64,000 nucleotides of DNA, taken from positions 417,611-481,610 of the forward strand of contig NZ_RKQN01000003.1 in assembly GCF_003814555.1 (NCBI RefSeq), in the 5' to 3' direction. This DNA comes from Vulcaniibacterium tengchongense (GTDB lineage: Bacteria > Pseudomonadota > Gammaproteobacteria > Xanthomonadales > Xanthomonadaceae). The notes beneath the pieces were generated by a model. It did no database searches and was not told the origin of the DNA. It was given only the letters and a program-made list of their open reading frames with translations. Shown here piece after piece: positions 8,221 to 19,029 of this stretch; positions within the stretch are counted from its first letter, which is position 1, and every line of letters begins with the position of its first letter. The position numbers and the translations under genes are program-made.

Positions 8221-9102
8221 ATGGCCCTGCGCGCGGACTGGCTGCCGGCGCTGACGGCGTTCGAATCCGCCGCGCGCCACCAGAACTTCGCCCACGCGGC
8301 GGAGGAGTTGCACCTGACCGCCAGCGCGGTCAGCCACCACGTGCGCAAGCTGGAAGCGCGGCTGGGCGTGGCGCTGTTCCAGCGCCACGCGCGCGGCGTC
8401 GCCCTGACCGCCGAGGGCCGCCAGCTCGCCGATGCCGCGGGCATCGCCCTGGCCGACGTCGAGGGCGTGCTGCGCCACCTGCGCAGCGCCCGCGACGGCC
8501 AGCGCGTGCGCATCACCACCCTGCACTCGCTGACCTACACCTGGCTGATGCCGCGCCTGCCGCAGTTCGCCGCCGCGCACCCGGACATCGCCCTGAGCGT
8601 GGACACCGAGATCGCCTTGACCCGCTTCGACGACGGCGGCCCCGACCTCGGCATCCGCCACGGCCCCGGCCATTGGCCCGGGCTCAGCGCCCACTACCTG
8701 ATGGACGACAGCCTGTTCCCGGTGGCGTCGCCGCGCTATCCGGACCTGGCGCGGATCGCCGGCGCCCGCGACATCGCCGCGCAGACGCTGATCGCCGACC
8801 ACTCGCACCAGGGCTGGCACGACTGGTTCCGCGCCGCCGGCGTGCACGGGGCCAAGCTCGAGGAGCGCTACGTGTTCCGCGACAGCACCGACGCGCTCAA
8901 CGCCGCCGCGCACGGCCTCGGCATCGCCCTGGCGCGGGCGCGGATCGCCACGCCCTACCTGGCCGACGGCCGCCTGCGCCGCTTGCCCGGGCCGGCGCTG
9001 CCGGCGCGCTGGCATTACTACATCGTCCATCCCGCGCACCGTCGCCTGCGCCCGGCGGCGCGGGTGTTCGTCGACTGGCTGCTGGCGCTGCCGAAGGACT
9101 GA
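8221..9102 (+). CDS. LysR family regulator, GcvA/AmpR-like
   Basis: The 293-residue protein starts at ATG 8221. It begins A-L-T-A-F-E-S-A-A-R-H-Q-N-F-A-H-A-A-E-E-L and continues T-A-S-A-V-S-H-H-V-R-K-L-E. This is the HTH form typical of the GcvA subgroup of LysR regulators (S-H-H rather than S-Q-Q). The effector domain has H-S-L-T-Y-T-W-L-M-P-R-L, also characteristic. It is divergent from the cupin/EamA unit and is the natural candidate to control it. A 34-nt AT-richer stretch around 8180-8214 in the gap could hold its operator. Confidence 0.92.
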   Translation: MALRADWLPALTAFESAARHQNFAHAAEELHLTASAVSHHVRKLEARLGVALFQRHARGVALTAEGRQLADAAGIALADVEGVLRHLRSARDGQRVRITTLHSLTYTWLMPRLPQFAAAHPDIALSVDTEIALTRFDDGGPDLGIRHGPGHWPGLSAHYLMDDSLFPVASPRYPDLARIAGARDIAAQTLIADHSHQGWHDWFRAAGVHGAKLEERYVFRDSTDALNAAAHGLGIALARARIATPYLADGRLRRLPGPALPARWHYYIVHPAHRRLRPAARVFVDWLLALPKD

Positions 9103-9120
9103 GGACGCCCCCACCCCTGC

Positions 9121-9138
9121 CCTCTCCCGCGGGAGAGG
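9121..9138. terminator. palindromic hairpin of the CTCTCCCGCGGGAGAG type
   Basis: A perfect 18-nt palindrome 18 nt after the LysR stop codon. There is no T tract, so it is either a factor-dependent terminator stem or a dispersed REP-like element. A related hairpin (CTCCCGC-loop-GCGGGAG) lies at 19906-19923 downstream of gspB, and a reverse-oriented relative (CCCCTCCGCTTGCGGGGAAGG) near 4346-4366. Confidence 0.5.
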
Positions 9139-9309
9139 GATTCCTGCGCGCTCGGTCCCCGCGCCGGCAAGCAGGAGAGGCGTGGGGCGCGCGCCGTCGT
9201 GGGCGCGGCTCCGCGCATCGCGGATCTCCCGACCGTCGCGACGGGCACTCCTGCGCGCACGGTCCCCTCTGCCGCCTGCGGGAGAAGTCCGGCGGTGAGG
9301 ACCCCACCG

Positions 9310-9336
9310 TGTCGATTCCGCGCGCGCTCGTTCGTC
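9310..9336 (+). promoter_or_regulatory. ECF42-type promoter candidate, site 1
   Basis: TGTCGA (9310-9315), a 17-nt spacer ending in TT, then CGTC (9333-9336), 55 nt before the DGPF gene start. Five other sites in the window have the same spacing. The first and last elements match what I recall of the ECF42 -35 and -10 sequences. Confidence 0.72.
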
Positions 9337-9391
9337 GCCCCTGCAAGAGCCCATCCGAGCCGCGCCGCGGCTCCCTGCAGGAGAGACGACG

Positions 9392-9799
9392 ATGCGCTAC
9401 CTGATCCTGGTCAAGGCCAGCAAGGGCTCCGAGGCGGGCGCGATGCCCGACCCGGAGATCTTCGATGCGATGGCGCACTACCACGAGCAGCTGGCCAAGG
9501 CCGGCGTGCTGCTCGACGCCAACGGCCTGCACCCGAGTTCCCGCGGCTGGCGGGTCCGCTACCGCGGCGGCCAGCGCAGCGTGGTCGACGGCCCGTTCGC
9601 CGAGACCAAGGAGCTGATCGCCGGCTACACCCTGATCCAGACCCACAGCCGCGACGAGGCCGTGGAATGGAGCCGCCGCTTCCCCAACCCGCACGGCGAG
9701 GACTGCGAGATCGAAGTGCGGCCGCTGTTCGAACTGGACGACTTCGCCGCGCTCGAAGGCGTGCGGCGCTTCCGCCGGCTCGGCGTTTCCGGCGCCTGA
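9392..9799 (+). CDS. DGPF-domain / YCII-related protein
   Basis: The 135-residue protein starts at ATG 9392 with a good AGGAGAG ribosome site. It begins M-R-Y-L-I-L-V-K-A-S and contains the hallmark V-V-D-G-P-F-A-E-T-K-E-L-I-A-G-Y (about residues 68-83). This hallmark gives the DGPF family (PhnB-associated, YCII-like ferredoxin fold) its name. Such proteins are the usual genomic partners of ECF42 sigma factors; their enzymatic role is unknown. It is preceded by a TGTCGA-N17-CGTC motif, followed 36 nt later by a VOC gene in the same operon, and lies 0.8 kb from the sigma factor gene. Confidence 0.93.
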   Translation: MRYLILVKASKGSEAGAMPDPEIFDAMAHYHEQLAKAGVLLDANGLHPSSRGWRVRYRGGQRSVVDGPFAETKELIAGYTLIQTHSRDEAVEWSRRFPNPHGEDCEIEVRPLFELDDFAALEGVRRFRRLGVSGA

Positions 9800-9835
9800 G
9801 CCCGACTTTCCCATGCACGACGAGGCAACACCGCA

Positions 9836-10240
9836 ATGAAGCTCAACGCCTACCTCAACTTCGACGGCCGCTGCGAAGAGGCCTTCGCTTTCTACCAGCG
9901 CTGCCTCGGCGGCCGGATCACCGACATGATGCGCTTCGGCGACACGCCGGCGCGCGACCACGTGCCCGCCGCGCTGCACGGCAAGATCATGCATGCCTGC
10001 CTGGAGCTGGACGGGCAGCTGCTGATGGGCGCGGACGCCGCACCGCAATGCCCGTACGAGGGCGTCAAGGGCGCTTCGATGGCGGTGCACGCCGGGTCGA
10101 TCGAGGAAGCCGAGCGCCTGTACGCGCAGCTGTCCGAAGGCGGCTCGGTGCAGATGCCGCTGGAGGAGACCTTCTGGGCGCGCCGCTTCGCCGCGGTCAC
10201 CGACCGCTTCGGGGTGCCTTGGCTGATCAACTGCGCCTGA
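9836..10240 (+). CDS. PhnB-like VOC family protein
   Basis: The 134-residue protein starts at ATG 9836. It opens M-K-L-N-A-Y-L-N-F-D-G-R-C-E-E-A-F-A-F-Y, the standard start of PhnB/YjdN-like VOC proteins, and ends with the F-W-A-R-R-F-A-A-V-T-D-R-F-G-V-P-W motif. These are single-module glyoxalase-fold proteins with undefined substrates. It lies 36 nt after the DGPF gene and is probably co-transcribed from the ECF42-type site at 9310. DGPF-VOC-ECF42 clusters are a common arrangement. Confidence 0.92.
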   Translation: MKLNAYLNFDGRCEEAFAFYQRCLGGRITDMMRFGDTPARDHVPAALHGKIMHACLELDGQLLMGADAAPQCPYEGVKGASMAVHAGSIEEAERLYAQLSEGGSVQMPLEETFWARRFAAVTDRFGVPWLINCA

Positions 10241-10300
10241 GCGGCGAAGCGGCAGCGGATTCCGCGGCTCGACGAAGATCCTGCGTCCGCGAGTGAGTCG

Positions 10301-10483
10301 CCGAGGGCTGGCCTGCCGGAGGCATCGCGGCCAGCGCGCCATGGATGGCGCGCGCCCGCGTCAGGGCGAGCGCGGACGCTTGCGAGGCACTGCCGCGCCC
10401 CGAGCGAACGCCCGGCGCTTTGCGCACGGCCGCGAAGCGGCCCTGGCCGGGACAGCACGATGCCCCCGCAGGCCAGCCCTCGG
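10301..10483. repeat. long imperfect inverted repeat between the VOC gene and the sigma factor gene
   Basis: The 383-nt gap 10241-10623 has no convincing gene. It holds two arms, 10301-10327 and 10458-10483, that are reverse complements apart from one indel and about two substitutions (core GAGGGCTGGCCTGC). The 130-nt interior contains the short palindrome CGCGCCATGGATGGCGCG near 10336-10353. Transcribed, this would fold into a long stem. It separates the DGPF-VOC operon from the ECF gene and could be a terminator, a dispersed repeat or a structured 5' leader. It is not a recognisable insertion sequence. Confidence 0.6.
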
Positions 10484-10623
10484 CTACCTTGTCCGGCCAT
10501 GTCCCATCGTGGCGAGGCGGCCGGGCCGCACCGCGCATGAACGGCCCTTCGCATCGCGCTCACGCGCGAAACGCCGCGCTCCGCGCTTGTACCGCGGCCG
10601 GGGAGATGCTTTGATCCGTCGCC

Positions 10624-11886
10624 ATGACGGCGACCGACATCCACCGCACCATCGACGCGGTCTGGCGCATCGAATCGGCGCGGCTGATCGCCGGGCTGAC
10701 CCGCATGGTCCGCGACGTCGGCCTGGCCGAGGAACTGGCCCAGGACGCGCTGGTCGCCGCGCTGGAACGCTGGCCCGAGACCGGCGTGCCCGACAACCCC
10801 GGCGCCTGGCTGATGGCCACCGCCAAGCACCGCGCCATCGACCGCCTGCGCCGCAGCAAGCTGCAGCAGCGCAAGCACGAGGAGCTCGCGTACGAGCTCG
10901 AGTTCGACCAGGCCCAGGCCGGCGACGCGCACCTGGACCAGCTGGACGATCCCATCGGCGACGACCTGCTGCGCCTGGTGTTCGTCGCCTGCCACCCGGT
11001 GCTGTCGACCGAGGCCCAGGTCGCGCTGACCCTGCGCCTGCTCGGCGGCCTGACCACCGAGGAGATCGCGCGCGCCTTCCTGGTGCCCGAGCCGACCATC
11101 GCCCAGCGCATCGTCCGCGCCAAGCGCACGCTCGCCGCCAAGCAGGTGCCGTTCGAGGTGCCGCGCGGGGAAGAGTTGCGCGAACGCCTCGCCTCGGTGC
11201 TGTCGGTGATCTACCTGATCTTCAACGAGGGCTACTCGGCCACCGCCGGCGACGACTGGATGCGCCCCGGCCTGTGCGAGGACGCGCTGCGCCTGGGCCG
11301 CATCCTCGCCGAGCTGATGCCGCAGGAGCCGGAAGTGCACGGCCTGGTGGCGCTGATGGAGATCCAGGCTTCGCGCGCGGCCGCCCGGGTCGGGCCGGAC
11401 GGCGAGCCGATCCTGCTGCTGGAACAGAACCGCGGGCTGTGGGACCCATTGCTGATCCGCCGCGGCCTGGCGGCGCTGGAACGCGCCGAGCGCCTGAGCG
11501 CGCAACGCGGGCCCTACACCCTGCAGGCCGCGATCGCCGCCTGCCACGCGCGCGCGGCCAGCGCCGAGGACACCGACTGGGCGCGGATCGCCGGCCTGTA
11601 CGGCGCGCTGGCGCAGATCTCGCCGTCGCCGGTGATCGAACTCAACCGCGCGGTCGCGCTGGCGATGCTGTTCGGCCCCGAGGCCGGGCTGACCCTGGTC
11701 GACGCGCTGACCGGCGACCCGGCGCTGAAGGGCTACCACCTGTTGCCGAGCGTGCGCGGCGACCTGCTGCACAAGCTCGGCCGCCTCGACGAGGCGCGCA
11801 CCGAGTTCGAACGCGCCGCGGACATGGCCCGCAACGCGCGCGAGCGCGAGCTGCTGCTCAAACGCGCGCAGGCGTGCGGCGCCTGA
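10624..11886 (+). CDS. ECF sigma factor, ECF42 group, with C-terminal TPR-like extension
   Basis: The 420-residue protein starts at ATG 10624. Region 2 lies in about residues 10-80 (A-E-E-L-A-Q-D-A-L-V-A-A-L-E-R-W, then P-G-A-W-L-M-A-T-A-K-H-R-A-I-D). Region 4 is at about 118-172 (G-L-T-T-E-E-I-A-R-A-F). Instead of ending near residue 190, it continues for about 230 residues as a helical TPR-like domain beginning I-F-N-E-G-Y (199-204). Length, NEGY motif and extension define the ECF42 (DUF6596) group, which lacks a classical anti-sigma factor; the extension is thought to be required for activity. Neighbouring DGPF, VOC and DUF1428 genes fit. No TGTCGA motif precedes this gene itself, so autoregulation is not evident. 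Confidence 0.95.
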   Translation: MTATDIHRTIDAVWRIESARLIAGLTRMVRDVGLAEELAQDALVAALERWPETGVPDNPGAWLMATAKHRAIDRLRRSKLQQRKHEELAYELEFDQAQAGDAHLDQLDDPIGDDLLRLVFVACHPVLSTEAQVALTLRLLGGLTTEEIARAFLVPEPTIAQRIVRAKRTLAAKQVPFEVPRGEELRERLASVLSVIYLIFNEGYSATAGDDWMRPGLCEDALRLGRILAELMPQEPEVHGLVALMEIQASRAAARVGPDGEPILLLEQNRGLWDPLLIRRGLAALERAERLSAQRGPYTLQAAIAACHARAASAEDTDWARIAGLYGALAQISPSPVIELNRAVALAMLFGPEAGLTLVDALTGDPALKGYHLLPSVRGDLLHKLGRLDEARTEFERAADMARNARERELLLKRAQACGA

Positions 11887-11974
11887 ACCGCAAGGCACGC
11901 CCGAACCAGCGCCGCGACCAGCGCGAAGCCGGACCCGCTTCGGATGCCGACTTCCCGCCTCCGCAGGCGCGGGC

Positions 11975-12331
11975 TCAGAGCCGCATCATCGGCTTGAACC
12001 CGCCCCAGATCATGCGCTCGCCGTCGAACGGCAGGGCCTTCGGGTCCATGCCGGACAGGCGCGGATCGGCCATCACCCGGGCGTTGACCCGGTCGCGGTG
12101 CTTGCGCGACCTGTAGACGATCCACGAGAACACCACGACCTCGTCCGGCTTGAGCTTCACGCTGCGCGGGAACGAGGTCGATTTTCCGGGCGGGACGTCG
12201 TCGGCGACGCATTCGACGTATTCCAGCGCGCCGTATTCCTTCCAGATCTTGCCGGCCTTGCGCGCCAGGCGGCGATACGCGGCCAGGTTCCGCTTCGGTA
12301 CCGGCAACACGAATCCGTCGACATAACTCAT
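11975..12331 (-). CDS. DUF1428 family protein (copy 1)
   Basis: The 118-residue protein starts at ATG 12329-12331 with MSYVDGFVLPVPKRN. It carries the family pattern E-Y-G-A-L-E-Y-V-E-C, D-D-V-P-P-G-K, V-V-F-S-W-I-V-Y-R-S and F-D-G-E-R-M-I-W-G-G-F. DUF1428 has a dimeric alpha-beta barrel (ferredoxin-like) fold related to YCII and ABM domains, and its function is unknown. It lies 44 nt after the YceI gene on the same strand, so both are probably transcribed from the ECF42-type site at 13036-13062. A second copy at 28313-28672 has the same kind of promoter. The two copies are clearly diverged. Confidence 0.92.
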   Translation of the reverse strand: MSYVDGFVLPVPKRNLAAYRRLARKAGKIWKEYGALEYVECVADDVPPGKSTSFPRSVKLKPDEVVVFSWIVYRSRKHRDRVNARVMADPRLSGMDPKALPFDGERMIWGGFKPMMRL

Positions 12332-12375
12332 CGTGCGCTCTCCTCTTCGATGGCGGACGCCCGTCGCAGCGGGGG

Positions 12376-12978
12376 TCATGGCGCCCGCACGGCCTCGACC
12401 TGGATGCGCAGGTCGACGTTCATGTCGAAGCCGAAGTCCTTGCCGGCGTCGATGCCGAACTCGTCGCGGCGCAGGCGCGCGTACGCGTCGGCGCCGCACA
12501 GCTCGCGCTTGTGCAGCGGGTGCGGGATGCACTTGAAGCGTTCGATCCGCAGCTCCACCGGGCGGGTCGCGCCGTGCAGGGTCAACTCGCCGATCACCCG
12601 CGTCGGCGCGCCGTCGCGGAAGCCGGCCAGGCGGCCCCTGTAGGTCGCCTGCGGGTAGCGCGCGGCGTCGAACAGCCGTTCGCTGCGCGCTTCCTCGTTC
12701 ATCGCCGCAAGGCCGAAGTCGACGCTGGCCACGTCGATGCGGATCTCGACCGAGCCGGTGCCGGCCTCGCGGTCGAGCGTCACCGTGCCGGCGCTGCGCT
12801 CGAACTTGCCGCGCCAGACCGAGAGGCCCATGTGGTCGGCCTCGAAGCTCGGATAGGTATGGGCCGGGTCGATCTCGTAGACCGCCGGCGCGGCGGCCGC
12901 GCCGCCGGCGGCGGACAGCAGCGCGGCGGCGAGCGCGGCGCGCGCGCGGCGCGGGGGCGGAAGGCGGAAGCGGGACAT
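12376..12978 (-). CDS. YceI family periplasmic protein
   Basis: The 200-residue protein starts at ATG 12976-12978. I reject an in-frame extension to 13071 because it would overlap the promoter motif. Residues 1-30 form a signal peptide (Arg-rich start, A-L-A-A-A-L-L-S-A-A-G-G, Ala-Ala-Ala-Ala end). The mature part has the lipocalin-like YceI pattern: Y-E-I-D-P-A-H-T-Y-P-S-F-E, G-x-S-x-W-R-G-K-F and L-T-L-H-G-A-T-R-P-V-E-L. YceI proteins bind isoprenoid or quinone-like lipids in the periplasm. It is the first gene of a two-gene unit with DUF1428, behind an ECF42-type promoter candidate. Confidence 0.92.
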   Translation of the reverse strand: MSRFRLPPPRRARAALAAALLSAAGGAAAAPAVYEIDPAHTYPSFEADHMGLSVWRGKFERSAGTVTLDREAGTGSVEIRIDVASVDFGLAAMNEEARSERLFDAARYPQATYRGRLAGFRDGAPTRVIGELTLHGATRPVELRIERFKCIPHPLHKRELCGADAYARLRRDEFGIDAGKDFGFDMNVDLRIQVEAVRAP

Positions 12979-13035
12979 CGCGGAACTCCTCGGGTCACCG
13001 GCCGCGCCGCCCGTCGGCGCGGCTCTCATCCGGGC

Positions 13036-13062
13036 GACGAAGGAGCGGCGCCGAAATCGACA
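13036..13062 (-). promoter_or_regulatory. ECF42-type promoter candidate, site 2
   Basis: Read on the minus strand: TGTCGA at 13062-13057, a 17-nt spacer ending in TT, and CGTC at 13039-13036, 57 nt before the YceI start codon. The architecture is identical to the site ahead of the DGPF gene. It lies in the gap between the TonB receptor stop and the YceI start. Confidence 0.72.
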
Positions 13063-13083
13063 TCCGCCCACGCCCTGCCCGCC

Positions 13084-15507
<2,424 letters not shown>

Positions 15508-15625
15508 GGCCCTCTCTCCCGATGGTGGTCCGGCCCTGAGCGTAACCTCGACTTAACCTCTTTGAAACGTTCCCCTTGCCGAACCTGGCGACAGGTCGCA
15601 CCGGCAGGCGTGACCCGTTGCCGCC

Positions 15626-16315
15626 CTACCCGCTGCCGACGCCGGGCCGCGCGCGGCCGGCGCGCCCCAGCATGCGGTCCAGCCCCAGCAGCGCGCCGCC
15701 CAGCAGCAGGAACAGCCCGAGCACGCGGCCGACGTTGCCCAGCACCCGCGCCCAGCCGAGCGTGTCCACGTCGAGGAACGGGTACGGGTACTCGTGCACC
15801 CAGGCGCCGCGCAGGAACGCCCACAGCGCGAAGCCGAGCGGGAACAGCAGCCAGGCGCCGAGGTCGCGCGGGCCGAGCCGCCCGTGCGGGGCGGCCAGCA
15901 GCCACCACGCCAGGTACAGCGCGGGCGTCGCGTAGTGCAGGCCGGCGTCGGCCCACCATTGCCAGCCGCTCGGCTGCCACAGGTGACGCAGCACGGCCAG
16001 GTACACCAGCCCGGTCACCGCGATGTACAACGCTGCCGCCGCGCGCGTGCGCGGCTTCGCCCAGAACGCCGGCAGGCGCTCCAGCCCGGCCGCGCGCGCG
16101 GCAACCAACACCACCAGCAGGTTGCTGAGCACGGTGAAGTAGCTGAGGAAACGCACCGTGGCCGCGAATGGCCCGGCGCCGTCCCACGTCGCGCGCAGCA
16201 GCAGCGCGTATTGCAGGACCAGCGCGGCGAGCGCGACCAGCGCCACCCCGGCCGCGCCGAGGCGGCCGCCGCGCGCCTGCGGCGCGGGCGGCGAAGCGGA
16301 AACGATCCCGTGCAC
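15626..16315 (-). CDS. Pr6Pr family integral membrane protein
   Basis: I take the GTG at 16313-16315 as the start because a strong GGGAGGG lies 7 nt upstream, giving 229 residues. No ATG in the frame fits better. Six hydrophobic helices are visible. The segment F-A-A-T-V-R-F-L-S-Y-F-T-V-L-S-N-L-L-V is the signature of the Pr6Pr (FAR-17a/AIG1-like) membrane family, also found in Y-P-Y-P-F-L-D-V-D-T-L-G-W near the C-terminus. The function in bacteria is unknown. It is convergent with nothing and divergent from the EamA gene at 16424. Confidence 0.85.
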   Translation of the reverse strand: MHGIVSASPPAPQARGGRLGAAGVALVALAALVLQYALLLRATWDGAGPFAATVRFLSYFTVLSNLLVVLVAARAAGLERLPAFWAKPRTRAAAALYIAVTGLVYLAVLRHLWQPSGWQWWADAGLHYATPALYLAWWLLAAPHGRLGPRDLGAWLLFPLGFALWAFLRGAWVHEYPYPFLDVDTLGWARVLGNVGRVLGLFLLLGGALLGLDRMLGRAGRARPGVGSG

Positions 16316-16423
16316 GGCAGTCCCTCCCGGCGGCCCGCGCCAGCATCGCACGGCGCCGCCCGCAGCGCGACGCCGCCGGCTCCGGCACCATAGGCGGCTC
16401 CGTTCCGCTTCGCATCCCGACGC

Positions 16424-17368
16424 ATGAGCCCGACCGGCAAGGCGCAACTGCAAATCCACTTCTGCGTGCTGCTGTGGGGATTCACCGCGATCCTCGGCAA
16501 GCTGATCTCGCTGCCGGCGCTGCCGCTGGTGCAATGGCGCATGCTGCTGGTGGCGGCGGCGCTGGCGCTGCTGCCGCGGGTCTGGCGCGGGCTGCGCGCG
16601 CTGCCGCCGCGGCTGGTGCTGGCCTACGCCGGCATCGGCGTGCTGGTCGCGCTGCACTGGCTGACCTTCTACGGCGCGATCAAGCTGTCCAACGCCTCGG
16701 TCGGCGCCACCTGCATGGCGCTGGGCTCGGTCTTCGTCGCCCTGCTCGAGCCGTGGCTCGCGCGCACCCGTCTGTCGCGTCGCGACCTCGCCCTGGGCCT
16801 GCTCGCCCTGCCCGGCGTGGTGCTGGTGGTCGGCGGCGTGCCGCACGGCATGCGCGCCGGCATCGCCGTCGGCGCGCTCTCGGCGCTGCTGGTGGCGCTG
16901 TTCGGCGCGCTCAACAAGCGCCTGGTCGAGCACGGCGACCCGCTCACGGTCACCGCGATCGAGCTCGGTGCGGGCGGGCTGGCGCTGCTCCTGCTCGCGC
17001 CGCTGCTGGCGCTGCTGGCGCCGGCGTTCTCCGCCGGCGGCCTGCTGCCGCCGCTGCCGGGCGCGCGCGACGCCGGGCTGCTGCTGGTCCTGGCGGTCGC
17101 CTGCACGCTGCTGCCGTTCGCGCTGGCGCTGGTTGCGCTGCGGCACATGAGCGCGTTCGCGCAGCAGCTGGCGGTCAACCTGGAGCCGGTGTACGCGATC
17201 GTGCTGGCGATCCTGCTGCTGGGCGAGCAGCGCGAGCTGAGCCCCGGCTTCTATCTCGGCGTGGCGATCATCCTCGCCGCGGTGTTCCTGCACCCGCTGT
17301 TCGGGCGGCCGAAGCGGCTGCAGCCGGAGGTGCTGGGCGCCTCGGAGGCGAAGGGCGCCGCGGAGTAG
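16424..17368 (+). CDS. EamA family transporter
   Basis: The 314-residue protein starts at ATG 16424. It has ten predicted transmembrane helices in two EamA repeats: an opening H-F-C-V-L-L-W-G-F-T-A-I-L-G-K and a second-half L-E-P-V-Y-A-I-V-L-A-I-L-L-L-G-E, the conserved EamA end motif. It is longer than the transporter at 6765-7652 and not closely similar, so the two are distant paralogues. It is likely an inner-membrane exporter or permease of small metabolites. The 3' end is about 67 nt from the gspA-like gene, but no functional link is evident. Confidence 0.9.
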   Translation: MSPTGKAQLQIHFCVLLWGFTAILGKLISLPALPLVQWRMLLVAAALALLPRVWRGLRALPPRLVLAYAGIGVLVALHWLTFYGAIKLSNASVGATCMALGSVFVALLEPWLARTRLSRRDLALGLLALPGVVLVVGGVPHGMRAGIAVGALSALLVALFGALNKRLVEHGDPLTVTAIELGAGGLALLLLAPLLALLAPAFSAGGLLPPLPGARDAGLLLVLAVACTLLPFALALVALRHMSAFAQQLAVNLEPVYAIVLAILLLGEQRELSPGFYLGVAIILAAVFLHPLFGRPKRLQPEVLGASEAKGAAE

Positions 17369-17435
17369 CGGCGCGGCGCTACCGGCGTGCTCCGGAACAT
17401 GGCAGGCTAGGCCGTCCACGCCCACGGCCTTGCGC

Positions 17436-19025
17436 ATGTATCTCGAGCACTACGGGCTGGCCGAGCCGCCGTTCTCGATCACGCCGGACCCGCGCTTCGT
17501 GTTCCTCAGCGAGCGCCACCGCGATGCGCTCGCGCACCTGCTGTTCGGCATCGGCCAGGGCGGCGGCGGCGGCTTCGTCCAGCTCACCGGCGAGGTCGGC
17601 ACCGGCAAGACCACGCTGTGCCGGCTGCTGCTGGAACAGCTGCCGGCGGACACCCGCGCCGCGTTGGTGCTGAATCCGCGGCTGACGCCGGTGGAACTGC
17701 TGGAGACGATCTGCGAGGAGCTGCGCCTGGACCTGGCCGGCCGCCGCGGCAGCCCCAAGGCGCTGGTCGACGCGCTCAACGCCTACCTGCTCGACGCCTA
17801 TGCCCAGGGCCTGCGCGTGGTGCTGATCGTCGACGAGGCGCAGGCCCTGTCGCCGGACGCGCTGGAACAGATCCGCCTGCTCACCAATCTCGAGACGCCG
17901 ACGCAGAAGCTGCTGCAGATCCTGCTGCTCGGCCAGCCCGAGCTGCGCGCCCTGCTGGCGCGCGAGGACATGCGCCAGCTCGCCCAGCGCATCACCGCGC
18001 GCTACCACCTCACGCCGCTGGACGCGGACGAGACCGAGCGCTACCTGCGCCACCGCTTCCGCGTCGCCGGCGGCCATTATTTCCCGTTCACCGCCGCGGC
18101 GGCGCGCCGCATCCACGCGCATTCCGGCGGCGTGCCGCGGCTGATCAACATCGTCGCCGAGCGCAGCCTGCTCGCCGGCTACGCGCACGATCTCGCGCAA
18201 CTGGACGCGCGCTGGGTCGATCGCGCCGCGCGCGAGGCGCTGCCGCGGCCGCCCGCCGCGCGGCGCTGGCCGGGCGCGGCGGCGCTCGCCGCAGCGCTGG
18301 CCGCAGCCGCGGTCGCGGCCTGGTGGTGGCGGGCGCCGCCGCCCGGGCCGGCGTCCGCGGAAGCGCAGCCGCGGCTCGCCGCGGGGCCGCGCCCGGTCGC
18401 GGCTGCGCGGGACGCGGCGCCCGCGCCGACGCTCGATGCCGCCGCGCTGCGCGAGCGCATCGCCGCCGGCGACGGTTCGCCGCTGCCCGCCTGGCGCCGC
18501 TTGCTGGCGCTCTGGGAGGTGCCCGCCGCGGCCGCCGCGCAGGCGGCCGGATGCCCGGCCGACTTCGGCGGCGACCTGCACTGCCTGCGCGGGCAGGCGC
18601 GGCTCGACGCGCTGGTCGCACTCGGCCGCCCCGCGCTGCTGCGGCTGCACGCGGACGGCCACGAACGCTGGGCGGTGCTGGAGGGCGCCGATGCCGCGCG
18701 CGTGCTGCTGCGGCTGGACGAGGGCCGCGACGTCTGGGTCGAACGGCTGGCGCTGGAGCAGGTCTGGAGCGGCGCCTACGTCGCGCTGTGGCGCGCGCCG
18801 CTCTCGGCCGCGCCGGCGGTCGCGACCGGCCCGGCGCTGGACTGGGCACGGGCGCGGCTGCGATCGCGCGACCCGCAGGCCGGCGCCGGCGACGCCGCGC
18901 TGGCGCAGGCGGTACGCCGCTTCCAGCGCGGCCGCGGATTGAGCAGCGACGGCCTGATCGGGCCGGAGACCCTGATGGCCCTGGCCGCGGACGCGCCGGG
19001 GCCGCGCCTGCGCGGAGCGGAGTGA
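17436..19025 (+). CDS. gspA: GspA/ExeA-type AAA ATPase with peptidoglycan-binding domain
   Basis: The protein has 529 residues from ATG 17436; TTG at 17430 is a possible alternative. The N-terminal ExeA ATPase carries Walker A G-E-V-G-T-G-K-T-T (52-60) and Walker B V-V-L-I-V-D-E-A-Q-A-L (128-138). A single transmembrane helix lies near 275-297 (Ala-rich then W-W-W), followed by a periplasmic linker and a C-terminal PG_binding_1 domain (V-R-R-F-Q-R-G-R-G-L-S-S-D-G-L-I-G-P-E-T). In ExeAB systems this protein remodels peptidoglycan so that the type II secretin can assemble. The gspB-like gene follows after 4 nt. No other T2SS gene is in the window. Confidence 0.93.
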   Translation: MYLEHYGLAEPPFSITPDPRFVFLSERHRDALAHLLFGIGQGGGGGFVQLTGEVGTGKTTLCRLLLEQLPADTRAALVLNPRLTPVELLETICEELRLDLAGRRGSPKALVDALNAYLLDAYAQGLRVVLIVDEAQALSPDALEQIRLLTNLETPTQKLLQILLLGQPELRALLAREDMRQLAQRITARYHLTPLDADETERYLRHRFRVAGGHYFPFTAAAARRIHAHSGGVPRLINIVAERSLLAGYAHDLAQLDARWVDRAAREALPRPPAARRWPGAAALAAALAAAAVAAWWWRAPPPGPASAEAQPRLAAGPRPVAAARDAAPAPTLDAAALRERIAAGDGSPLPAWRRLLALWEVPAAAAAQAAGCPADFGGDLHCLRGQARLDALVALGRPALLRLHADGHERWAVLEGADAARVLLRLDEGRDVWVERLALEQVWSGAYVALWRAPLSAAPAVATGPALDWARARLRSRDPQAGAGDAALAQAVRRFQRGRGLSSDGLIGPETLMALAADAPGPRLRGAE

Positions 19026-19029
19026 GCCG

